A DNA stretch of 64,000 nt from Wyeomyia smithii (taxonomy: Eukaryota > Arthropoda > Insecta > Diptera > Culicidae): NCBI RefSeq assembly GCF_029784165.1, contig NC_073696.1, positions 174,024,912 through 174,088,911 of the forward strand, written 5' to 3'. The notes beneath the pieces were generated by a model that had not been told where the DNA came from, did not search any database, and worked only from the letters and a program-made list of their open reading frames with translations. Every line of letters starts with the position of its first letter. Position 1 is the stretch's first letter. Positions 34,713 to 46,500 of the stretch are shown in pieces. The position numbers and the translations under genes were made by a program.

Positions 34713-35162
34713 CACAGACAAACAGGCGTGCCGAACAAAAATCCTGAAAAATCTGCATCCTTATTCGAAACGATACACTCATGAGCCACCATGTGAGCTT
34801 ATTGTCTACTAACTTGTTTTCGTAAAACGGTTTTTGTCTTTGCTAATGGGTGTGCACGCTTGCTTAAATCAACACAAGCGGCATAACTAATGGTTTTTAT
34901 TTTTGATATTGAAAACGTTTGCTAAGGGGCCATTCACATAACACGTGGACAGATTTTTAACGATTTTGACCCCCCCCCCACCCCTTCCCCTCCGTGAACA
35001 ACTGCCCATTTAAATAAAAAAAAGTATGGACCGTGGACATTACCCAACCCCCCCAAGGCTGTCCCTGTGGTATGTGGATGGCCCCATATAGCGACACTAG
35101 CGGCATTATTGCCTGGTCTGGTCGATGGAGTCGTCATCGAGTGGCACGTCTGTTTGTCTGTG
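34713..35162. mobile_element. MITE B: same family as MITE A, inverted, 7-bp TSD
   Basis: Ends CACAGACAAACAGGCGTGCC and GGCACGTCTGTTTGTCTGTG are flanked by GTAATAA (34706-34712, 35163-35169). Left internal sequence GAACAAAAATCCTGAAAAAT matches the right side of MITE A in reverse; right internal sequence GTCATCGAGTGGCACG matches A's left side. It contains a nested MITE at 34925-35086. Confidence 0.8.
34925..35086. mobile_element. Nested MITE with GGGGCCATYCACAT ends
   Basis: Ends are AGGGGCCATTCACATAACAC and the inverted GTGGTATGTGGATGGCCCC, with TA on both sides (34923-34924, 35087-35088). It holds poly-C tracts. A one-sided match, GGAATGTGGATGGCCCCCTA, occurs at 55120-55145. It lies inside MITE B. 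Confidence 0.65.
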
Positions 35163-35169
35163 GTAATAA

Positions 35170-36923
35170 TGAGCAAATAAACATATGTTTCACTGATAGT
35201 GGAAAACAAACGAATCGAGACCGACAAACGATAGAAAAGTGTAAAGTTCTTCTAATAACAAGCTAACAAACATGCTGGGTACTGTTTTCCGGCCAAAGTC
35301 CGTTGTTCTAAATAGGCGATACCTGTGCATAAAATAATTTATTAGCAACGTTTTCAGAAGTTTATTTCGGGGTTGTACATAATAAACAAATTAGTCAAAA
35401 AAATAAACTGTTGTATATCTCGAATTATCGATATGCATGATTGATATCGATAAACTGACAACGTATTTGAAATAATTACGTTTTACATTCTTCATAATGC
35501 CAATCTCATCCAGCAACCCGGCGTGTGTGTCAATCGAAGAAATAAAATGGAGAACTTCATGTGATTGTTGTTTTGCACAACATTAATCTTGTGTATAAAT
35601 TGACAGAAGTTTGTGTATTTTCGTATGCTAAAACCGGTTAAAAAGTGCAACAAAGTGTAGTTAAACTCAACAGGAATATACTAAACTCGGTGGGAATACG
35701 AGAGAAGCCATTTTTAGAGTAACAACTGCGAAACAAAAATCTTCGACGGTCGAGAGCTGTTCCAATTCGATATTGAAATATACATTAGTGCCAAGCCTGC
35801 ATCTACCCGTACCAATACTTGAATGGATTAAACAAGAAAGTTTTCAACATACTGCGCGCTTCCTAGATATATTTAACTTTACTCCAACAAACATTATGTC
35901 ATTGTTACCATTTTTTAAAGATTGATGGTAATTTAGTAAAAACTAATCGATTTTTTTTACCAAGAACTTGGAATTTCCGTCAAATTGACGAATATGAATG
36001 AGTGAGCGAGAGGAAAACGCGATTAGGGAAGTAATGCTGTCCTGTCCGGAGCGGAGGGTATGCGACGCAGAAACGCCTTACAACACGCGGGTTCTTATGG
36101 CGTGGTAAATTTTTGCTGCCGAAGAATAATTTAGCGTAGATAAGCGACTGATTAATTTCGGAAACATTGACCGCAATGATTGCAGAGTGCTTAACAATTA
36201 GTGCAAAATTACTGGTTATCCGATCCGAGTTATGAGCGTTTCTAATCGTTTCTAAATTGAGTGATTTAACATAAATATAAAACTGGCTTAGTGCCATGTA
36301 ATTGTTGTATTGATTAAAGTTATTACAAAAAACTAATTTTTCTCTGTAATTGATCGCGGTTTTTCGTCAATTTTAATAATTAAAATCATGTTAGGGCTAT
36401 ATTTCGTAAGTAAAAGCTTGCGTAAATTCGACGTTACTGCTAAACATATGTATGTTACGAAAGTTTTTAATGTGAATTGATGGTGAAAACACTTTTTAAA
36501 GTTTAGTTGGATCATTTTGTCTGTGGAAGGCTGTAATTTCGAAAATAAAATAAACTGTTAATAATAACAAATGGCCTAATAATACTAGTAAGTTTACTTC
36601 TGTCTCATCTCTCAATAGTCTGAATTCAGCAAACGAACAGCTCTTGATTGTAATCAAACAATGTAGCGAGAAGATGTAAATCTAATGTTTGCTTATGTTG
36701 AAATTTTGGTGAAAATTGGGTTGTCAGAAACTATATAAAAAAATATTGAACGATGAATGAACTGCAATTTTACAGACTAGCGTGTGGTTAATAAAGAAAC
36801 AGTTTAAACTTCAAAGTGCAGTGATATTATTTTTTTCGAAAGTTATATGAAGAATTACTTTATAACAAGCAAAACCTGTAAATCGGTGGATGGGCAGTGA
36901 ATTTTCATAGACCACGGGCCAGA
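35170..36923 (+). promoter_or_regulatory. Upstream region of the Alhambra gene, promoter not pinned down
   Basis: A TATAAA-like motif lies at about 35595 (TTGTGTATAAATTGACAG). Downstream is purine-rich leader-like sequence (AAGTGCAACAAAGTGTAGTTAAAC, near 35645-35665), so one transcript may start here, with a 5'UTR intron possible. An in-frame TAA at 36879 precedes the start codon. No other gene was recognised. Confidence 0.35.
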
Positions 36924-37530
36924 ATGAAGGAGATGGTCGGTGGTTGCTGTGTTTGCTCCGATGATCGGGGTTGGTCTGAGAACCCTCTGGTCTACTGTGA
37001 CGGCCAAAGCTGTGCGGTAGCTGTACACCAAGCGTGTTACGGAATAGTAACTGTGCCTAGCGGACCCTGGTACTGTCGAAAATGTGAAAGTCAGGAACGT
37101 TCAGCGCGGGTACGTTGTGAGTTATGTCCCTCTCGGGATGGTGCTCTCAAACGTACCGACAATCAAGGCTGGGCGCATGTTGTATGTGCTTTGTACATAC
37201 CGGAAGTGCGCTTCGGCAATGTTACAACTATGGAACCGATTATTCTACAGTTGATTCCTCAGGAGCGATATAATAAAAGTAGGTTTTTTCCATTATGAAC
37301 GATATGAACATTATTTCTACTGTACTTTTATAGCATGCTACATATGCCAAGAAATGGGAAAAGGTTCCCGTTCAACTGCTGGCGCATGTATGCAATGTAA
37401 CAAATCTGGATGCAAGCAGCAATTTCACGTTACTTGTGCTCAACAGCTTGGTTTGTTATGTGAGGAAGCAGGAAACTACCTTGATAATGTCAAGTACTGT
37501 GGGTACTGCCAACACCACTACAGTAAATTG
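36924..37530 (+). CDS. Alh: Alhambra exons 1-2: PHD and extended PHD fingers
   Basis: Exon 1 (36924-37278) encodes MKEMVGGCCVCSDDRGWSEN, closely matching vertebrate AF10. PHD zinc ligands are C8, C11, C25, C30, H35, C38, C51 and C54. The extended PHD begins with RVRCELC and GWAHVVCALYIPEV. Exon 2 (37334-37530) completes it with CYICQEMGKGS, CKQQFHVTCAQQLGLLCEE and KYCGYCQHHYSKL. The 55-bp intron is phase 1. All metal ligands appear conserved, so the histone-reading module should fold. The tight spacing of these exons contrasts with the large introns further on. Confidence 0.93.
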
Positions 37531-40500
37531 GTAAGAAGATTTAATATGTGTTATTGACCCATGTTTTACTAATTGATTATTTTCTTCGATTACAGAAAAA
37601 GGGAGGGAATGTTAAAACAATTCCTCCTTATAAACCTATCAGCCATGAAACCAATTCCAGCGACGGTCCATCATCACCGGAGAAAGAGCTGGAGCCACTA
37701 GCGGTATCGCAACACTCCACCAGCGGCAGTGTGAGTGCAACTGGTAACACCAGCAACAGTATGAAGTCAAATAACCGACAAATGCTCGATCAAAGTGGAT
37801 CTTCTGCTTCTTCGTCGTCAAAACAAAGAAAATCTTCGAGTGTCTCAAAAGGCACCATTAGCTCTTCTTCGACATTGTCAACATCAACTTTTGTTACTGC
37901 TAGTACTAGTGGTCCTAATATCGCAAGTTCGTCTCCTACATCTGTTCCAATTGGGCTTACTTCGGGTAGTAATAGTGGAAGTTCAGCTGGAGGAAACGCT
38001 AACAAGGTTATTTCATCCTCATCCTCTTCCAACAGTAGCAGCAATAAAGAAAAAGATAAATACAGTAAAAGTGTAAATAAAGTATCCAGTACAAATAAAA
38101 ATCACGAAAAGGAAACCTCTTCAGGATCTTCGGCAACATCATCCTCTTCGCAACGTGACAAAGGTTCCAAATCATCGAAATCTGGTAGCAACAATAACAG
38201 TGGAGGCAGCAGTAATATAAGTACCATGGGATCATTACCCGGTAACCCACTTAGTGCAAATTCTAATATCGGCGGGTCACTTACAAAAGATAATGAACTC
38301 TCGCCATTAACATCCTCCATACAGAGTGGATCGACTATGTCCTCAGCAACTACAAAGAACCAAGATGGCACTGTGAATAAGCCAGAAAAAACATTGGCTC
38401 AAATTTCCTCTGCAGCGGTATCATCAGCTCGAGCAGCTTCTCTTTCTCCGGCAGCTATTCCAACTACGTTGATTATCAAGCCTCCGCATGATCATTCTGG
38501 TAACACCAAGGAGATCCTGTCTAAGGATGCTATCGCAAAATTTACAACATCAAACTTCACCGAAACTATCGTTGTAAATTCAGATTCGGTATTTGGATCT
38601 GCTGCGACGACCGGCAATAGTAGTAGTGGTGCGAGCAGTACCCAACCAAATAATGCGGCTGGTAACATAAACTCTAGTGTGGGAACTATATCAGTTATAG
38701 AAAGTTCGAATGCGTCCAGTACTGCTGGAATTGCAAACAAAATTAACATTTCCGGAGGAAACACATCGTCTTCTACGGGGCCAGGTGCCACTAAGAAGCG
38801 TAAAGCTGATGCCAGATCTACACCAACGTCGACTGCAAGTAGTGATATAGATATTACTCGGTAATAACATAATTTACATACGAAATTAGCAAGATGTTTA
38901 ACAATAAAAAAAATTTCTACTTTCCAGTGATCTGATAAAGGATGTTGCCGTTTCTCTTGTGCCATTACCCTTGAATAAGAGTGATAACATCGATCCAGCA
39001 TCCCTGCTTAGCATCGAAAAAAATATTAAGAAGGTTCGTATTTTTCTATTTTTAGTTTGGGTCCGTTTCTAAGTTTATTCCACAAATGGCAAATAAGTTT
39101 GTCTGCTGTTTAAATATTTTATGGGGATATATTCTGTGAAAGTACAAATGAAACCAGCTAAATGGTAGGTTAGTTTTCAAATGGTAATGGTTTTATAACC
39201 ACAATTTGTGAGACGTTAGTTATTTATTATTTTATTGTTCATCGATAATAATTTAAATTTTAATTTTTTTTGTGTCAAGTCCCCCTCACACCCTGGACAG
39301 AAGGTTTTTTTCCTTAAGATACAAATGAATATTTTTTTAATAAGAGGTGGGAAATGAATATAATTATTTGTTTATATAGGGTATCGGCTCCATTTTCGTC
39401 AGGTTTTACCTTTTATCGTCCGGGGGGTAAATGGTGTCCTAGAGCGTTAGTTTCTTGCATGATGGATCTTCATAATGCAAAGCATCTTTCTGCAACCAAT
39501 AAGGTCTCTATGACTTCATTAATCCCCCGGACGATAATTGGAAAAACCTGACGATAATAGAGCCTATACCACACTAAAATTTGCTTGAATACTTGTATTG
39601 TTTGTTCGGTCACAAATGGCTACATTTCAACATCATTAGAATATTTTTGTGTTTTCACAGTACAAATAATATAAGTATATTAGTGAATTTCATAGGAAAA
39701 TGAAAACTCTTACTTTTCATGTTGAAAACTGCAAATGTGGGTTAATCGGTTCAATTGGAAATTGCTTAGATTTTGCCGAAGTTTATTGCTAATTTCGTTT
39801 GAGACAACTTCTAATATTACTACAATAGTTAGTATTGGTCCATGATGTTTGTAACTAGGAACAATAATGGGGGAAAAATCACTACACAACACATTCATGA
39901 AAGTTTTCCGCGGTTTCTCGAGTTTTGATAAAAAAACGTTTCAATTCTATAATATTTCACATCGATCAATTTCATGCCCAAAAAGAACCAAAACAAACGC
40001 CATTTTGCCGAATGTTGGTTACACGATGTTTGACAGATAGATCCTCCCTGGTCTATATAGAGTATTCGAAAACATTTTCAGAGTAAAATTCATATATGCA
40101 GTAAATTTCACTTGATCAGACCTAATTATAAAAAAAATACATCGCTCATCTTGATAGCGTAATCATAAATGGAGAGAAATAAAGCTTTTGGCTTTTGAGG
40201 TAATAGAATTATTTCTGTTTTTAATGCATTAGGAGGAATCTTTCTTTAGCCCCACCATAATCCCAAGATTAAGATTAAGATTAGGAGGAATATTTCTTTT
40301 CTGGAAGGATGAAGCATTTATTTTACCAACGGAAAAGTACAAATTATCAAGGCAAATCAGTTTATTCTCTCAGTTTTCGCGCGAAGTAAGTTTGTGAGCT
40401 TTTGGCTTTTAGGAAATGGAATTGATTATGTTTAAAACGTATTAGAATTTTTTTTTTTCAGCAACCACGATAGACACAATATGGAAAAGTGTAAATGAAA

Positions 40501-43500
40501 TTCCTTCCAGTATTGTTTAATATATGATGAAGAAACGATTATTGAGAAACCTGAGAATAAAAATTCGAGTAACTGAACAAATGGCCTGTTTCTGCCTAGA
40601 TTTGATTTTTGAATGCACGACTTCGCGCTTGTAGCCTTGTAACTAAGAAGATTTCGGAATTTACGCGGATTGTTCAGACAAGTTAAGAAATCAATAGAAA
40701 ATATGGCATCGTCGTTCGCATAGTTTCCAGGTGTAACAATGCGTACGCCATGAAGCCAGTTGTCTCGTCTTCTCCCAGAACACACTTGGCAAGGAATGGT
40801 CTAGATACTCACAAAAAATAACTGGTAAATTTGGCTTGTGATGTGTACGCACTTCGCATATTTTCCTATTTTTGCGTAGTTTGGAATAACGCTAGAATGA
40901 AATAATAACTAACTTCGGGAGAAAAGCAAAATTATGCGATCATCATATGACTGGGGAAAATATATACGTTTGTGAGAAGAAATTGTAACAGATGCCGATT
41001 TTGTACTATAAAATTTAGCGGTGCCGATTTTTTACGGTTAGTGAGTGAACGATTTGTTGTATCAAATTATTGGTTAGCGGTACCGTGCTGGACCGAAATC
41101 CGTACATCTAAGCCCATGATAATCTTCGACGGTCAACATAAAATCAAGAAATCACATATTGCTTTAAACTGTCATGTTTACTTATAAGTCTACTTATATT
41201 TTATCACTACTTCCAAGCAAAATGATTAAAATCACTCTGAAACTCGAAAAAATCATGTTTTAATAGAACATGTTTCGAATCGAAATCCGTACACAGTTTT
41301 TTGTCTGAATCAAAACCCGTACACTTTTGAATCGAAATCCGCACACACGCGATATAGACTGGATTAGAGTCCATTAGAGTATTAGAGTACATAAATGAAC
41401 ATCTTTTATTTATAATTTATCTTTAAATTTACGAATAAATATATTTTGAGGATCAATTTGTTCCTAAAGTTTCACACGGTTTTCTAATTTTTTATATCAG
41501 CTGAAATAATGCAATTTTTCGTAGCGTTTCGTAGTAACCGGAACGCCAGAACCTCTCGAAGGTTCCCGGTACGACTTTCCCTTGCGCACCTCAGTCACAG
41601 CTCCTTCGAAATTGTTTGCCGTATATTTATACTTGTTTTCTTCCATTAAATGCTGAAAACAAGAAGAAAGTTCAACAATATATGCATGATACACACGCTG
41701 TACGGATTTCGATTCAAGCAATTAACAAGGATCAAAATCCGTACTGCACAGTTTTTGTTGAATAAATACAATTTACACTATTCACCAAACAATATACAGC
41801 TCGAAAATGACGAAGACTTACCTTTTCCATCAATTTTAAAAAGATTCACAGAGTAAAACACGTATATCCCACTTGAAAAATGTTTTCATCTGAAGAACGT
41901 TTTTTTAATAAATTTTCTAACGATACAGCGAAATGACAACTGAAACCGATACACGATTGATTTTTTATTTTTATTATTTTTATTTCATGGCCTACTGACG
42001 CATAGTTTAATTTAACAGAAGGCCAACAGCTCAACGGACATATACATGTAACTATCATATGAATTTTTATTTTTATAATGCTACAAATTGAAGAAAAACG
42101 TCAAGGTGTACGGATTTCGATACTGTACGGGTTTCGATCCAGCACGGTACCAATTACACACGACGACAAACCTCTATTCTTCTATTTTTTTTAAATCAGA
42201 AAGACATTCCACTTTCCAGTTTCCCACTCATATCTCTAGTTTGCTAACTTTGATTCAAAAAATTCGAACGGCTTCCACGTTAACTCAGAAACCAGTTCAT
42301 TGATTAATCTGAAATTGTCTGTTCGTTCCTAACTGCAAGAGCTAATAATGTTTTTTGTTTGCATTTGAAGGCATTTGTTTGATTTGAAGGCTAAATTTTT
42401 ACAACAGCATCAATTTCGTCCAGCTGACCAGCTCAAAAATTAGTGAAATCGCTAATGCCCTAATGAAAAATATGCGTTTCTGATTAGCAATCTATTCCAT
42501 TATAATAACAACCCCTACTATTTGATAGTAAAGGGAGAAGCATTTATTCTTCTATAAATCATTCCTGAAGAATTGACTTCAAGACTCTAATGATGTTAAT
42601 CTTTCTAATTGCAAAGCTTGTTTGGATGTTACTATTATTGGATTATCCCAATGCTTTATACAAGCTAATCGTTCTTGTATTGAATGTTTACACGAATATT
42701 CAATAAATGTTAATTAACGTAATCAAAAATGACTGGTCACTTTGAAGTATCGCTATCAATTATTTCATTTGTCGCTCGTAGTTGCAATAAATTGAACTGA
42801 ACAATTTTTGAAAAACAAGAATATTTCTTTGGTGGAAACATTCATGTGTTGCTAGTTTATCGATACGTGCATTTCACATTTTATTTAAAACACACACACG
42901 GAACATATTTGTCATCTTTTACAAAATAATGAAAATACATGTAAACCCCTGCTAGAGTATAAAACAACGATTCGGTCCTTCATAGGAATCCTTCAGTTCT
43001 CTTGCCTAACTTTTCATGCGAAGGTATTCGTTCGATGAAGGAGGGTTACGTAAAAGAGCAGCAAGGCAATACTGTTTGCTATACTCGGTTAACTGACCTG
43101 AGTAGTGTATTTCGTAAATTACGCCACTAACAAACGAATTATGCAGGATATTTATCTTATTGCATCATCTACGGACGCTACCTTAGGTAACGGAATTAGG
43201 GAAGCAATCGTGCAAAAGAGAAGAACATTGAAACCCGCAAGGATTTTATTACTCTCACTTTCTCTGCGTTCCCTCTATTGCTATATCTATGTGTATGTAA
43301 TGTGTATAAACACGCAGGATGCAGCGACTATAGGCAATAAGAGTCGAAAGTTGCAAAATAGGCATGTGCTCGTCTGCACGCGTCTAGTAAATTTTAGCTC
43401 CAACACAGCGTGTGATTATAAAAAGAATTGTGACCATTTATGCGTGTTAAGTGTCATTGTTTTTCCAGCCACCGGTCATTGACGGCTGTTTGTTTTGTTT

Positions 43501-46500
43501 GCTGTCTGACCTTCAGACTATTATAATAGTATCAATGTGCGATTGAACTCAAGTTCAATTCGAAACGATGAAACATAAGAGCCACAAAAAGGATCGACGC
43601 GAAAAGAAGCGCAGAAGGAACAAAACAGACACAGAAGTGCGTTACCTACCTTATTGAAATTGTATAAAAAATCACAAATGTCCGCGCACAGGCAGTTCGA
43701 TTTGTGTACATATTTTCAAATCTTTGTTTTTTTTTATTCACACAGGCTAAAACTGAACCTAATTCTCCTCATAATCCCAGTGGAGAAATTAACATTCAAA
43801 ACGTCAGTCCTAATCTGGTGCAATCACATGCATCGAATGTCATCTCTTCGTCTATCAAACATCAGCAACAGGTTTGTCCACTAAATAGAAACATTATATA
43901 GTTTATTTTACGTATTTTTAGAAAATAAAAAGTAAAAGTAATCGGATGCTTATTCACATAATTTAACAGTTTCACAATGTTCTCTGTGTATCAAAGTGTA
44001 ATAGTGTACTCACTATTGGAACTTGTGGTAGCCTACAACAACCTAGGGTATCAGATTACTTCGGAAGTTTTGGTACAATAGTCTAGTGCAAAATTCGCCC
44101 AAGTAGTGCGATACCCTATTTCATTCCAAAACATTTTAACAAACAGTTCATCTTTGTTAAACTGATATTAGATTTTGAAAAAATATTCACCATCCCGAAA
44201 ACGATGTTTTTTATACTTAGTATTTCTATTTTTTATCAGTCCAATTCCCCACAACTACAGCAACAACAGCAAGGGCAACAGCACACTCCGAGTCTCGTGG
44301 TGTCGGTTCCTTTGTCGACAGCAACCGTACCTGGAATAAATCTACCCACAAGTAACAGTAACAGTAGTAGCGGTACCGGTACCTCTATTACAGCAAATAA
44401 TGCTAGCAGCAACAGCAGCAGCAGTAGCACACCGAACATCATATCAACGAGCCAGATGTCTTCGGGAAGCAGCTTGTATCAGCAGTTGACGCATCGGACA
44501 AATGATCAAATTGCGGTACGAATTTAACAAAACTTCTTGGATCAGTTCAACATAATTTTTACGTTATCACTTGTAGAATGCCACCAGCAATCGTTCTAGT
44601 CCGATTATACAGCAGCAGCAGTCCAATATGGCAAGCCACGTAATACAGAACTCTGCACATATAATGCTCGAGCGACATTCACCAAGCATGAGATCTTCAC
44701 CTGCCATTATTACTAGCGCTGGTTCGCAACAACAGCAGTCAAACCTTTTCTCTTCAGGCGGCGGAATGGATCTGAATCTGGCCGGTTTAACATCCGGTGT
44801 GTCCGTACTACAGAGCATTTCGCCGGTACCGATGAGTACCATACAAAGCACTTCATCCTCACCTATCATCCCAGGTAATGGTGGAGATGGTGGCTTAAAG
44901 ATTTCTTACGAAAAACAAACCTCCAATGTACGAATTAGTGCGTTGCAAGACGAAAAACTGTCGGGACGAAGATCCAGGTATGAAGTTCAGTGTTTTACTA
45001 TTGAAATTATTTTACTATTTGTTACATTTGGTTATAATATGGATGTTTTGCTTATGTAAATAGTAGATTTAATTCATTGCATGAACCAGAAATCAGTATT
45101 TCCTATGAATTGTTGTGGTTGTTTTTTAAACCGAACTTGATAACGTGAAAAGATTTATTGATAAAAAAATGTTCAATTGTTTGTTGCTTGATCATGAAGA
45201 GGTGTTATAAACGTGCTGATTTCTGATTCTAATTTCTTAATTCTGCCGGTGAAGCGTTTATTTCCTTTGTTCAGTTATTCACTAAGTATTGTTCCCAAGT
45301 ACATGAAACATCAAATTACTTATCCACCCACTATTGTACACAGATCCAAATCAAGAGAACGCGGTGGTGGCGGTGGTGGTAGCGGAAACGGAAGCAGCGT
45401 CGGTGGCGGTAAAACACGAACATCCAAGAAACGCTCACTACAACATCAACAGCTGCTGCGTTCCTCACCATTGGTCAACACCGGCTCGTCATCCTCTTCC
45501 TCTTCTTCCTCTGCCAACAACGCATTGTTTGCTAACGAGCCCACCACCACCAGTCGTAGTTCGACTCCCAGCAATAGCCACTCAAACGCTAACAACAATA
45601 ATCAGCCTAACTTGACCCTTAATAGTAGTAGCAGTAATACTAGTCGCACTAACCCTGCCAACGGCAACACTAGCAACAGTTTGCTGATTAATTCCACTGG
45701 AACAAGCATCGTCGGGCCGTCTACTCAATCTCACTCAGATAAACTTTCCCAATCCGCATCCTCTGCTTCATATTCTTCAACCGCTATCGCAAACGTTTCC
45801 AACAGTTCATCTGCTTCCACTGTAACAATCGCTGCTGCTTCTGGCACGCCCGTTATCGAGACGATTGGTTCCGTCTCTACTTCGTCCAACAGCTTTCAAA
45901 GTAACCATCCAGGGGGTTCGGGTGGTCAATCTCACCATATAACTGTCGGCACCGGCAGCATTGCAAGTGGTAACAGTATCAGCAGCAACCACTCCGGCAG
46001 TAACATCAAAAACAATAGTAGTAATTTAATAGCTGGCACTGGTACCGATCATGGTCATGGCACCCCTAGTAGCAATAACACCAGTAGTAACAGTAACAAT
46101 AATAATGCTATGGTCGTCACACACACCAGCAAAAAGCTTAGATCCTCACAACCAATGGTTGAAATACCCTCGCCATCTAATTCCAGAACGCCGGACAATA
46201 GTTATGTTTCCAATTCATTTACCGGCAGCAGCGGAGGAGGATTAAAATTTTCTTACGAAGCTCAACCGTCCAATCCTGCAGCAATCGGAGCTACGGCGAC
46301 CATTATAACACCACAGACAATGGTCAAAGAGTCGCCACCAAGCTCACCCGGTTCAGACACTGGTATGACTCGATGTAACAAACGAAATCGGAAGCTATCG
46401 ACGAATTCAAACGCAGGGATTAGTGCACCACATGAAGCGAAGGAAATCAAGTTATTCCAGAATGGAGTTGTTCACGCCACTCACATGCTGGGCAATCAGC

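Larger units (their letters stand above)
39034..43567 (+). other. Large Alhambra intron with several repeats
   Basis: No coding exon is apparent. It holds the MITE at 39380-39570, a dispersed repeat (39890-40070) with a relative at 59943-60120, and the 1.07-kb element at 41079-42151. From 42152 to 43500 nothing distinctive is seen. Confidence 0.5.
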
